A stretch of DNA of 64,000 nt from Stromatinia cepivora (GCA_014898415.1 RCTD01000002.1:1364001-1428000), one strand, 5' to 3'; shown: positions 26,008 to 35,517, counted from the first letter of the stretch. A program made the numbers and translations. Notes: generated by a model from the sequence alone, not told the origin.

Positions 26008-26484
26008 TTTTAAGCTTTTATATATAAGCTATATGGACTTTTAATCTGATATAAAATTAATACTAATTTTGATGAATTTAGTATCAAAATTTTGAATGGA
26101 TTTCGATTATAATTCGAATTGATATCGAAATTAATTCGATTAAAAATTATAAACCAGCTACCTCTTAAATTAGATCTTTATTTTAAACTGTATAAAATAA
26201 AGCCTAATCAAGTTAGGGCACCTTGGTATAAAGAAATTGATATATCATCCGTTATGGGTAGTGTATAGCTTAAATATATCGTCTAGGGACCTAATTTTAT
26301 TCGTTCAATTAGGTCTAGCTTTAGGGATACAGACCTCAGGGTTTATTTTCGATGGTATTTCAATATAATATCGATATTATATTGATATAATTATATTTGA
26401 CAGCTTAATAGCTATAATATTATAACTTTAAATCAAGCCAATACCCTTTTTAAACTAATTATTTAATTAACCAGATTTATAACC

Positions 26485-27013
26485 TCTTGGAGGAGGTTGA
26501 TTGGTTAATAATAATAACTAATATAATAATAATACTATTCACTATTATTATAGTGGAAGATTTAATTATATAGCTTAAAAGAATGATCGAATATATAATA
26601 ATTGAAGTCAAAATATAAATATATTGAATATTGAATTTATTTTGCTTGTTTTTTAGAAGAATTCTTTGAAGAAAATCTTTTTATTTATAGTATTTGATAA
26701 GATTCTATGAAATTCTATAATATTCTATGATTATAAATAAGATCGATTTAAATCGAATCTTATAGAATCATTTTATATAATGAAATGAAATAGTAACCAA
26801 TAATATTTAACCTTAGAAATAAGAAAGTTCTATACGCTTCCATCACATTCTATTCCATTATAAATCATTCTAGTATGATATATGATCGAAATTTCATATA
26901 ATAATAAAATTTAATAATATTAAATTATATTATTAATATATCACGTGATCATATAACCATCGGTTCGGTTAATATTATTAAGTGATTTAATAAACTTATT
27001 AGAAATTCTTATA
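26485..27013 (-). repeat. Right LTR of the outer Copia element (5' LTR on the minus strand)
   Basis: 529 bp. Identical to the left LTR over the last 330 bp, with ten C-to-T/G-to-A differences in the first 200 bp. It should carry the promoter for minus-strand transcription, but none is evident by eye. Confidence 0.92.
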
Positions 27014-27018
27014 ATGAC

Positions 27019-27194
27019 GAACGTAGGACGTTACATATGGCGCCTGAAGGTTTTAAAGCGCGTTGTAGATACGATCTCTATCCATCAAAATTGGAAGTAT
27101 TCTTCTCGCACTCGACCGGTACGATGTCTTGCCAAGCGAGACTCGTTCCATGTACCACCTCCAAACAATCCTACTCACTCCTAGAACCGATCAC
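27019..27194 (+). pseudogene. Probable 3' remnant of the split 2EXR gene
   Basis: Joining the left gene part to this stretch with a single ATGAC copy keeps the same frame open for about 57 codons, up to a TAG at about 27195. I recognise no conserved motif in it, so its assignment rests only on the frame and the position. Confidence 0.35.
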
Positions 27195-27512
27195 CTAGAA
27201 ATCACGGAGACTCGCACAATATTACAAAATGGGTCCTACACGAATGATATTACATAATACTGCGGTGGATATCCAAACTCCCACTAATAAACTGAGCTAC
27301 TATTAGTACATCTTTTCCTTACTAATTCAGGCATGAATAACTTTACGGGAATTGACCAAAAATTATGTCAAATCGAGAATTTCAACATCCACAAGTCATT
27401 CCCTACGAATTCGCCTCCGGCTTTCTGCCGTACACTAGGACTCTGGATGCGACGTATTAGCTGATCGTTTTCGTTCAGCACGGGGAAAAGGGGTACTGCA
27501 AGAATCTCTTAC
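27195..27512. other. Spacer between the transposon block and the methyltransferase remnant
   Basis: About 320 bp without a recognisable gene or repeat. Confidence 0.35.
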
Positions 27513-28912
27513 TTACCCTTCTGAGTAACAATGTATCTTTGTGTTTTCGATGTCTGCTTTCACGCCTACCAACAACTCTTTCACCTGCTCCTCTTCCATT
27601 CCCAAAACTCTTGTGAATAAGGCCATACTCAGTGCTTCCAGGCCCATCAACACGTTTTTCTGTATCCATACGCTTAAGACCTTATTTCTCTGGCCTTTTG
27701 CCTATGGACTCATGGGTGCATACTCCCTTCTCTCCACAATGTCAACAAAACGGATTTCTTCCATCCACTTCTTGTTATATGCTCCATTTGTCCATGGTCT
27801 TCCAGCCTTCGTACTAGCTTCTACTATCATATTATTCCATTTCACCAACGCACAGTTTTCAGGGGGCGGGGACGCATAGTTAAAGGGGAAGATTGGATCT
27901 CGAAGCTCAAGATATCCCCCTGGTTCGAGAGCCTGGAATGCAGATGCGAAAACAGTCTTCGGAGAGCGAAAGCAGGATAATAAGACGCGTCCATGGATCA
28001 GATCGAATTTGAGATCGTCAAAAGTCCAGGGGTCTTCGGCGTCTTCGATTCGGAACGAGCAGTTTGTGGGGACACTAGATCCAGGTTAGTGATCTTCGGA
28101 GAATTTAGAGATCGAACTCTAGATACCTACTAATGCGGCTGAATGGGGCTAAGATCAGTACCAATTACCGTTGAGTTAGGATATTCATCGGCTACATATC
28201 GTTAAAAATGTGTCATTTCAAAATCTGAGAAATTACCGAATTCAACCGCCCAAATTCCAGTACCGGTGGCAACATCTAGCACATTTATTGGACGATCTGT
28301 GTCTATTGGTGACACAAATAACTTTCCGTCGATGGTCATACGCAGTAACCTGTGTTGAAATTATACATGATTGCCGGGATTGCCCATTTTTCAACACAGA
28401 CGATACAAGAGCAAGTACCAAGCCTATCTTGTTCTAGCTGAGTGTCGTACGTTTTATCAGCTAGTGCTATGCCCACGTTATATTACCAGACATACTGCAT
28501 CGTTCGGTAGCGGATATTCTGTTGGATGAATGATCAGTTTCCGCTTAAAGGAATATATCTTCCCAGGAACCACTTACGACCATGCTTATAACGATGATAA
28601 GTTCTTCCATTTTCTTCGATATGTCGTTACGATTCCGATTTGACAGTGAAATTGGAACTCCTTCATGTGTCGTTAAATACATTTTAAAGCTCCAATATCT
28701 GTTATCTTTACCTCAAGCTCATTCCACCAAGAGCAGAGTCCGCATCAGATCCAGACTTCCAATTTGATTAATCTTCACATTCGTGAATCTTGTTCCATGG
28801 AAGGCACACTCACATCTAGTTCCGGTTCTCTTGCATCCACATAAGAGCCCAACTCCTCAACTATGTATGAAATCGGTGCAGCAATTACCTTTGGCTCAGT
28901 ATTCATCTCCAT
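27513..28912 (-). pseudogene. SAM-dependent methyltransferase (TAM/LaeA-like class), with an in-frame stop
   Basis: Matches the fungal class I methyltransferases common in secondary-metabolite and RiPP clusters. On the minus strand: ATG 28912 opens a short exon up to ELD before a GTGAGT donor. Then come pieces ENGRTYHRYKHG, YPLPNDA, the SAM-binding motif VLDVATGTGIWAVEF (around 28250), VIGTDLSPIQP, CSFRIEDAEDPWTFDDLKFDLIHG, FQALEPGGYLELRD, GRPWTNGAYNKKW, VFTRVLGM-like and KADIENTKIHCY. The expected SPWAKG is read as SP-stop-AKG: TGG has become TAG near 27704. Several introns of uncertain borders interrupt the N-terminal half. With the stop, about 65 C-terminal residues would be lost. Lies 2 kb from the RiPP-like repeats and UstYa gene. 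Confidence 0.72.
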
Positions 28913-29712
28913 GATTGATGATCTCTTCGCAAAATTCCTCCCTTCTGACGATCAACGATAATTTCTGGAATTTCCATACACATTGGTAGATCAACTGTCA
29001 AATGGCCCGGAAAATTTTCCGCTTTACTTGTCTTGCAAATTGGAAGGCGAGTTTGTATTCCGGTGGATTTGTCATCCGCCTTACCACATTCAAGTATAGC
29101 GGGAACTGAGGATCGTGATATCTCACATATTTAAGCGGTCACTTGCAGAGGGTTCCGCTAAAGAGGTCGCCGGTAAAGTGTCTTCCTTTCTCACCAGCGG
29201 ATATATACCGAGGGGGCGGCTTAATGGACTTTTTGTCGCACGTGCGAATAGGGAGCAAGACATTTTTTACGAGCTGATGTTTAGGACATGATGCGTGGAG
29301 AGTGGATGTTATCGACATTGCAGAATTCTACGAGTTGCGTAAAGACGGATTCGATTTATTGAGTTGGGAAGTTCCAAAACCATGTTCTTTTCATGACACC
29401 GGGTTTTCAACTGTGGTCTAGCCGACGGCGGCAATGTCACTTCCGTTATAACGATATTCTGGGAAATGTTTGTCGCTCACGATCCATGGTATTTTCAAGC
29501 ATTCTTTGCGATGTCTATGGATTGTGAATTGTTCTATCATCAATCAAACACTGATCTATTGTTTTAATATCCATGCAAACTATTCGTACAATGGCAACGA
29601 TCTGCGCGACCAGACAATATCAAGGTTACCCTGCGCCTGGATGAGTAACTATGGAACCCAAGATCATTTGAAATTACCCTTACGCCGAGGGTCGTTTATG
29701 CCTTCATATCTG
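28913..29712. other. Spacer, no gene recognised
   Basis: 800 bp with only short frames of no recognisable family. It is the upstream side of the methyltransferase remnant and the 3' side of the next secreted-protein gene. Confidence 0.4.
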
Positions 29713-30288
29713 TTACCCTAAAGCGGAAGAAGTCAGTTTGTCTGCATGGAGAGATTGCGATATGAAAGAACAAAATTTGCATACCAAGTGCACGACGCAG
29801 GTGTCAAATGCAGCCCACCCGATGGTCCGACCATCGAACACTTTGGTTGCGCTCGTTATTGGGAGATACCTGTCTATGTACCAAACGAAAGCAAGCAGGC
29901 TACCATCAAACCTATTTTTAGTAACTTGTACCGAGATGTTATTTGCCAGAGGTGTTTTTCCGGTATCGATGACGTTGTCAAACTCGTATTCAAGACCCAG
30001 CTGAACCAAAGCCTTTGCAGCTGGATCGACACTTTTATTGCAGACATAGAAGTTGAAAGCATTGATTTCTTCAACGACTTCGTACACGTAGGTACATGAG
30101 TTTGTATCCGGTGGAACAAAGCCATACCAGCAAAGCACATCTGGCGTTTTAACATCGCGCAAGTCGTTTCTGGTCGAGTTGACAGCGCTGGTAGATGGGG
30201 TAACTGCAACGGAATTGGAAGGGTGTGGACATGAATTGGAGTTGAGGACATAGAGGCACAGCCACAGCATAAATGCGTGGAAGAGCAT
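29713..30288 (-). CDS. Small secreted protein, unknown family (paralogue of 32362-33015)
   Basis: Single-exon frame of 191 codons from ATG 30288. A hydrophobic N-terminus (FHAFMLWLCLYVL) followed by a small residue-rich segment is a plausible signal peptide. Six to eight cysteines and NST/NKS sequons suggest a secreted, disulfide-bonded and possibly glycosylated product. It shares with the protein at 32362-33015 the block N-[NL]-[IS]-[SI]-V/I-QV followed by a D-G-R-x-[IV]-x-W segment, so the two look like diverged members of one family. I do not recognise a known domain. Between the methyltransferase remnant and the RiPP-like repeats, it may be an effector-type protein, but nothing shows that. 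The C-terminal 20 residues may be altered by an unseen intron. Confidence 0.55.
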   Translation of the reverse strand: MLFHAFMLWLCLYVLNSNSCPHPSNSVAVTPSTSAVNSTRNDLRDVKTPDVLCWYGFVPPDTNSCTYVYEVVEEINAFNFYVCNKSVDPAAKALVQLGLEYEFDNVIDTGKTPLANNISVQVTKNRFDGSLLAFVWYIDRYLPITSATKVFDGRTIGWAAFDTCVVHLVCKFCSFISQSLHADKLTSSALG

Positions 30289-30856
30289 TTCGATATAATC
30301 GAGCGAGAAGAATCAAGGTGTACTTCAACGTGTGAGCTGTGAGAGAGGTCTTTTCACGTATGGGCTTTGATGTGGGGCGATGGAGATTGTGATGATGAAG
30401 CAGGATCAGAATTCTGTGACGGATGTTTTCGGAGGATGATAATGTTGGAAGCAAGTGCAGCGTTCCTCAAAGGTAAGCAAAGATATGAGTAATGCTAATA
30501 GTCATCAGAGAACGAAGAGTCGCCAGATCTGGAAAATTCACTGCAGGTGTGACTAAACATCACGAATAATTCACTGAAGAGAAGCTTTCACAATGTTCAA
30601 TGAAACACCTCCGCAATTTAAAACTATCAACAATACCCGAGTCAAGGACTACCAACATCAATCATCTTGCTACTACCATTCTCCAGAATATAGACCCTTG
30701 TTATCGACTTATATATGACTAATTCAAAATTCCAGTCAAACAACCGCTGCCTGCGTGTCGGCAAGCCTTCTATCACCAGTGTGAGACCCTTTAGATTCCT
30801 ATCGCCGGGTTAGAGACGCAAGTGCTACTTGTGCTTCAGCGCAGCATTTAGTAGAC
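30289..30856. other. Spacer between secreted protein and repeat frame
   Basis: About 570 bp; no convincing gene. If the UstYa gene at 31160 has a missing first exon it could lie here on the plus strand, but I could not find a membrane-anchor-like frame. Confidence 0.35.
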
Positions 30857-31189
30857 TTAGGAGAGATCTTTGTCCTCGGCTCTCCTGTAGACTTGAGAGA
30901 GATCGTCATCTTCGGCGCGTCGGTAAACTTGGGAAAGGTCCTCATCAGTGATTGCTTCGGCGCGCTTGTAGACTTGTGAGAGATCCTCATCTTCATCACG
31001 ACGGTAAACTTGGGAAAGATCTTCATCTTCCGCACGCTTATAGACTTGAGAGAGATCTTCATCTTCAGCTCTCTTGTAGACCTGAGAAAGGTCTTCGTCG
31101 GTGCTGGCTTCACAGTAAGAGGAAGAACCATTCGAGGCTCTCGTGTTAGAGATGTCTGATATCTCGAAATAGTACCGGCGGCGGAAGCT
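30857..31189 (-). pseudogene. Kex2-repeat (KEP / dikaritin-like RiPP) precursor, repeat region
   Basis: An open minus-strand frame of 110 codons carries six copies of the hexapeptide DLSQVY, each followed by a dibasic Kex2-type site (KR, KR, RR, KR, RR, RR) and an acidic spacer such as AEDE. A seventh copy is cut by TAA where CAA is expected. Synonymous sites vary freely between copies while the peptide is constant, good evidence that this frame was under protein-level selection. This architecture is that of fungal precursors for ustiloxin, phomopsin and asperipin-type cyclic peptides, where UstYa proteins crosslink the tyrosine-containing core. No ATG or signal peptide exists in the frame, and its 5' end runs antisense into the UstYa gene, so the N-terminus is missing or was lost by rearrangement. 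Confidence 0.72.
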
Positions 31190-32096
31190 TTACAGTATGA
31201 GAAAGTCTTTTATAACGGAACACTTTTCGCCGGTGGTCCTTACAAAGGAGATCCACGTCCGGTAAGTCTTCTAGTTGAAGTCTAGTGCGGCAACATATTG
31301 GTTTATACTGACATATTTTTTAGGAACTTGACCTCGCATGGCATAACCTGTTCAAAAACAATAATCTCCGAATCAGCAAGGAAGAGCTTGATAAGCTAGG
31401 TAGAACTGCTCTTCTGCTTGCCGATGGCTCTGGATACTATGACCAACTGAATGTTTATCATCATTTGCATTGCCTGGTAGGTTTGAGATATCTCAAATTC
31501 TCGTCGCAAGGATGGAGTTGACATTTGGCAGAAATTCGTGAGGGTGGCTTTCTACGCCGAATACTATCCTGATGCTCAGGGACCAACCACAAAAATGCAT
31601 GTCGGTAAGTTCTCATTATAGTTTCTTCCTTTGATTCAAGGCGGTACTGATATCGAGATAGATCATTGCATTGATGGTATTCGCCAAGCACTGATGTGCC
31701 ACGCGGATACCTCCATCACTACATTTAACTGGGTGGAAGGCATTAGAAGACCTATGCCTGATTTCGCTGGGTAAGTATCTCCAGCTTCTCACTCATTCTC
31801 GAATATCACAGAGCTAAAGTAAAAATAGTTGGCATACATGCAATAACTGGCAAGTCCTCGATGATTGGGCAGCTGCCCGTGCTTTCTCGATGTTCGATCA
31901 GAAATCGTTGATTAATCCCACATATGGTGAGTCTTTGGTCTGTCCATTGTTTGTAAATCCTTGGATGAGAAGTTAATGGACGTGAATTACAGGAACTGCA
32001 TTCCCGATGATTGATGGGGAGATTGACTATACACCTCCTGGCGAGGAGGGCTTCCGTGTTGTTTGGCCGGAAGACTTGGGTCATGTTCATGGTTAA
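31160..32096 (+). CDS. UstYa-like (DUF3328) protein, partial: N-terminal exon not found
   Basis: UstYa-family proteins are copper-type oxidases or oxidative cyclases that install ether or C-N crosslinks in fungal RiPPs. Exons: 31160 or 31173 to 31261, 31324-31476, 31532-31604, 31662-31770, 31829-31926, 31993-32096, all GT-AG and in frame. Seen: LQYEKVFYNGTLF at the start, PELDLAWHNLF, the first hallmark YHHLHC (HxxHC), the second HCIDGIRQALMCHADTS, and TFNWV with the C-terminal CNNW region. The usual cytosolic tail plus one transmembrane helix (about 60-90 residues) is absent: a TGA precedes the first exon and no membrane segment was found upstream. It abuts the inverted Kex2-repeat frame at about 31170, so a rearrangement there is likely. 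The catalytic part looks intact. Confidence 0.82.
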
Positions 32097-32361
32097 AGAT
32101 TTATTTTTTGTGATGGTTAGAAGTTTGAAAGTGTCGATAAGGCTATTTGTGTATATGGATGTGGAATGGTACTGGAATTTTCTTCACAATGCAGCGAACA
32201 TGATCTTGCTGTATTAAATTGTCTTTCTGACAACTTCGTCATCATGGGTACCGAAACTATGTAAAACCAATGCATTATATTTTTTCAATGGTTAGAATTA
32301 CAAAGACCGAGTTTTTCTATCCATCAATCTAAAGTCTTACCATAATTTAACATTGCAACTT

Positions 32362-33015
32362 CTACCCCCCATAAACCACCCCATCAATCATCGCAACTCC
32401 CTTCCCCGCATCACAACCTCCACTCCCCTTGCCCTTTACACCCTCCCCACAGTCCTGAACCGCACACTCAAACCCCGTCCACCTAACCACCCTCCCCTCA
32501 AAATCATCCGGATAATACGGTATCCCCTTCTCATCCACCGGTAACTGAAAATCCACAAGTAAATTCCGATACCATATCTCATTATACCAAGTTCCATTCG
32601 CTACTTGAATACTAAGATTACCGAGCAGAGGAGTGGAATCGGTGTTTATGGTTATGTTTTTGTCGAGGGGGAGGGAGGGGAGGGTTAGGAGGGGGGGACT
32701 GCAGGAGGGACCGAAGATGGTGAGGGTGAGGGGGTTGGGGTTGGGGTTGCTGGGCGTGGATGCGGAGGCGGCGAACCAGAGGGTGCAGAGGGATGCGTAT
32801 TTTGGGGATGTAGCGGCGGGGGAACAGGATGGGAATGTGGCTGGAGTTGTGCGTGGAAGATGTGATGGTGATAAGTGCGGTAATTTTGATGGGTGCGGCA
32901 ATGTGTGGAGACCGAGTGAGAAGGGTGGTGGAATGTGGGCGCTGGCAAGGAGGTTATTGAGAAAGAAAGCGAGGAAGGTGCAGTAGGCCACGGAAATGAA
33001 GAATGTTTGGAACAT
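32362..33015 (-). CDS. Small secreted protein, proline-rich N-half (paralogue of 29713-30288)
   Basis: Single exon of 217 codons from ATG 33015. Strongly hydrophobic first 25 residues (FFISVAYCTFLAFFLNNLL then ASA) are a clear signal peptide. A low-complexity proline/histidine-rich stretch follows, encoded by C-rich DNA, then CSPAATSPKYASLC, NITI and NLSIQ sequons, and a C-terminal block DDFEGRVVRWTGFEC with a paired cysteine. Similar in its second half to the protein at 29713-30288. No known family recognised. It lies tail-to-tail with the UstYa gene, 265 bp away. Effector-like, but the role is unknown. Confidence 0.6.
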   Translation of the reverse strand: MFQTFFISVAYCTFLAFFLNNLLASAHIPPPFSLGLHTLPHPSKLPHLSPSHLPRTTPATFPSCSPAATSPKYASLCTLWFAASASTPSNPNPNPLTLTIFGPSCSPPLLTLPSLPLDKNITINTDSTPLLGNLSIQVANGTWYNEIWYRNLLVDFQLPVDEKGIPYYPDDFEGRVVRWTGFECAVQDCGEGVKGKGSGGCDAGKGVAMIDGVVYGG

Positions 33016-33617
33016 TTTTAGAGTTTAATTGAGTTCAAGGTTTATTGTACTTGGTAATTTTTGTCTCTAAGACTCTGAGATTTGAACTCGTAGCAAATGT
33101 TGCGGCTTTGAAAAATTTTCCGTAGACCGAAGGCAATGCGGCTTTGGAGAGTGCTGCATCTGCGTAAGTTTACTTTGGAAGAGTTATGGAACAATTTCTT
33201 GACCCAAAGGTTGGAAGAATTGACTCGCTCAAATTTTGACAGTCACGCCCTTGCTGTGTGAGAATAATCGACTCACATGTTGACATTCACTTCCTGAATA
33301 TCAGGATATGTACGTATACCTGGGTCCTAAAAGTCACAAGAATATCTTCTGTCATGACTCCGCGACATTGTATTATTTTCTAGTGTTACATTTCAGGAGT
33401 AATCGGAATTGTCGGTTACGTGTATTCACGAGTGGGGAAATATCATATCTACATCAACCCATGAAGTCAGGTTATGAAGTTAGTTAGGCAAGCAGGTTTG
33501 AAAAGCAACGAGTTTGATTCTTATGCTACGTGGTCAATAACTAATATATCCTTAAACCATATACACGGCTCGGCATCGTGATGACCAACATCATGACAAA
33601 ACCTTCACACCATAAAA
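33016..33617. other. Spacer between secreted-protein genes
   Basis: 600 bp, promoter side of the gene ending at 33015 and 3' side of the next. No gene recognised. Confidence 0.35.
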
Positions 33618-34103
33618 CTATGAATTTGGCCCTCGTCTTTGCATATGACAATCAAAAGGAGCAGTCCAAATCTTCTTCCCTCCCTTATCCGCAGATCTCC
33701 AAAACAATTCCTTTCCGTCTGCCTTTATCTTAGCAGGCTTATCATCTGCAACGTACTCCACCATAAATTTCGTGGTCGGTGATGTCTGTCTGGGATCTGT
33801 TTCAATGTCGTCAGGAGTGGCGTTTATTGCTAGATGCTTTTTGCCGCCTATCCCGTTCTCGCAGTTGTTGTCGAGTATTTGGATGCTGAGAGGGAGGGCT
33901 TCCTTGCAATTGATGATGTATGCGATGGTGCATGTTCCTTCTTGTTCGGTGTGGCAATAGGTGTAGCCTAATTGTCTAGGAGTAAGGGAAGCAAAGGATA
34001 ATGGTGTGGAAGTCGGGGAAGACTCTGGAATGTATAGACCGAGGGTGAGGTGGAATATGCCAGCTAAGAGGATCGGGAAAGCGGTGAGTTTTTGGTTGTA
34101 CAT
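33618..34103 (-). CDS. Small secreted cysteine-containing protein, unknown family
   Basis: 161 codons in one exon from ATG 34103. A hydrophobic core (FPILLAGIFHLTLGLY) gives a plausible signal peptide. The mature part has cysteines at YTYC, GTC, INC, NNC and a final DC, with a C-terminal IWTAPFDC. The protein at 34924-35517 shows the same plan: an early C with a GxC shortly after, a K-x-D/G-x-E-L-F/V block, and a final MWAATYPC. The two therefore look like members of one family of secreted proteins. No known domain. Possible effector or surface protein; function unknown. Confidence 0.6.
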   Translation of the reverse strand: MYNQKLTAFPILLAGIFHLTLGLYIPESSPTSTPLSFASLTPRQLGYTYCHTEQEGTCTIAYIINCKEALPLSIQILDNNCENGIGGKKHLAINATPDDIETDPRQTSPTTKFMVEYVADDKPAKIKADGKELFWRSADKGGKKIWTAPFDCHMQRRGPNS

Positions 34104-34923
34104 GTGGAGATATGTTGGGCTTTGTGTGGCTTTTTTGTGATTTAAAGTTCTGTTATTTGAGAGTGTGAAGTATCGTGCAGAAATTATGAAGGTTTTGAGG
34201 TGGTGTTAGATTTTTTGAGTTGGTGGATGTAACTTGATGCATGGGGAAACGTAAGTCTGTAAAATACCTCGACATGTTCTCTGGTGAGTAGCTCATGGAG
34301 ATTAATGGTGACATAGAGTCATGGCAATGATTCAGGGCTTTGTAATAATAATGGGTGCCAGGGTTGAGGTCAGAAAGGGGTGAATCTGGTATTTGGGATT
34401 TTCTTGTTTGTAGAGTCATGACGGTATTTTCTCCTTGGTTGTAGCCGTATCACTACGAAATACATGATTTAATATTCATGCTTGCGACTAAGGTTGGACC
34501 CGTTCTGGGAGCTAGCCATGGCTCTTTTCTGTATTGATTTAGGCCTCTTACAGATAGCTGGCAGATGACTATTACGAGATGTACCGGAGGACTTCCAGTC
34601 TTATTTTTGAGTAATAGCTGAATCAATATGGAATTATACTTAAACTCCAAGTATGAAAAATTCTCTGTTTTCTTTCGACTCATGAGTAACAGCGATCAAA
34701 ATGTTGAATTAAAGCCACATAAATAGAAAACTCAGATTATGCAAAGCAACGATGTTGTTATTCTCCTTAAACCTTCCTCCAATGAATTCTACTTTCCGGC
34801 ATCATATTTCCTTAGTATACCTTCATAGATATCTTGGACCCAGCACAAATATTCAACTTCATCAATAACCATCTGTGCAACGCACCGCATTTGCCTCCGG
34901 GTCTTTTAACTAGTACAACGCAT
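34104..34923. other. Spacer between the two secreted-protein genes
   Basis: About 820 bp without a gene that I can recognise. Confidence 0.35.
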
Positions 34924-35517
34924 CTAGACGTTATTACAAGGATAAGTAGCCGCCCACATGATCCTATTCCCAGATCTATTTGGGTTCGCCAAGTCGGCCG
35001 GCAAGTCTGTTATATTTGTAACAACCAACTCTTCATCTCCAATCTTGATGACAGGGGCATGTGCTGGTCCCTTCAAGTCGCCATATGCTTCGACGCTTAG
35101 AGTTAAATTTTCGACCTTCGGGTAGCTTGATTTTGCGTCTTTCGTGCTGAGGTCGAAGTTCTCATTAAGGGCATGATATATTGTCTTATCGTCCGCGTGA
35201 TTGAGTGTGAGCCCATTTCCGTCGCAGGGGGGGACAAATGTTCCTATCTCGATAGGGGTTTTGTTTTTATCCCTGGTCTTGAGAGTGATATCGAGTAGAT
35301 ATCCGACCACGCAATTACCCCTTATCTGGGTCTTATGATCACAGTAAACAGACTTGCCCAGGTGTGCCCTAAAAGGGCCAGTATACGTGTCTCGTGGCTG
35401 AAGTGCGCTGGTCTCATGGGTGTCTGGGGAAATTTCGGATCGATCGATGGCAAAGGAAAATGAGAGAGGAAGGGCGCAGATCAAAGCGAGCATGGATGTG
35501 AATTGTTGGAAATGCAT
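34924..35517 (-). CDS. Small secreted protein with Cys pairs (family of 33618-34103)
   Basis: 197 codons from ATG 35517. The signal peptide is clear (LALICALPLSFSF, likely cut near AIDR). A segment ALQPRDTY could be a Kex-type pro-site. Mature cysteines lie at VYC, NC, PPC and the terminal YPC. Two N-glycosylation sequons (NLT, NIT). The last block IMWAATYPC is equivalent to IWTAPFDC in the neighbour, supporting a common origin. Function unknown; secreted and probably extracellular. Confidence 0.62.
   Translation of the reverse strand: MHFQQFTSMLALICALPLSFSFAIDRSEISPDTHETSALQPRDTYTGPFRAHLGKSVYCDHKTQIRGNCVVGYLLDITLKTRDKNKTPIEIGTFVPPCDGNGLTLNHADDKTIYHALNENFDLSTKDAKSSYPKVENLTLSVEAYGDLKGPAHAPVIKIGDEELVVTNITDLPADLANPNRSGNRIMWAATYPCNNV

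Larger units (their letters stand above)
16432..27013 (-). mobile_element. Ty1/Copia LTR retrotransposon (outer element, minus strand)
   Basis: Two 529-bp LTRs (16432-16960 and 26485-27013) enclose minus-strand gag-pol remains and are flanked by the duplication ATGAC (16427-16431 and 27014-27018). The order gag, zinc knuckle, protease, gag-pre-integrase, RT, RNase H puts it in Copia. On the minus strand a purine tract AAGGGGGTG directly precedes the left (3') LTR. Another Copia element (19082-24563) is inserted in it; without that insert the element is about 5.1 kb. The whole integrase core appears to be missing and RT contains stops, so it is not autonomous. LTR termini are not the usual TG..CA; boundaries are uncertain by about 2 nt because TA is shared with the flank. 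Confidence 0.93.

Noticed and set aside
30799..31131. Minus-strand ATG frame MVLPLTVKPAPTK... with KST repeats
   Set aside because: It is the shadow, in another frame, of the Kex2-repeat frame: its repeats (ISLKST, ISHKST) vary at non-synonymous sites while the other frame stays constant.
30952..31149. Plus-strand arginine/histidine-rich frame over the same repeats
   Set aside because: Antisense image of the acidic DLSQVY repeats; no start context or known domain.
32633..32986. Plus-strand glycine/arginine-rich frame of 117 codons
   Set aside because: Antisense of the proline-rich secreted protein; no start context and no family.
33070..33120. tRNA-like stretch (TTTGAACTCGTAGC) read as a T-arm
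   Set aside because: No matching acceptor stem or D-arm could be folded by eye; I found no convincing tRNA anywhere in the window.
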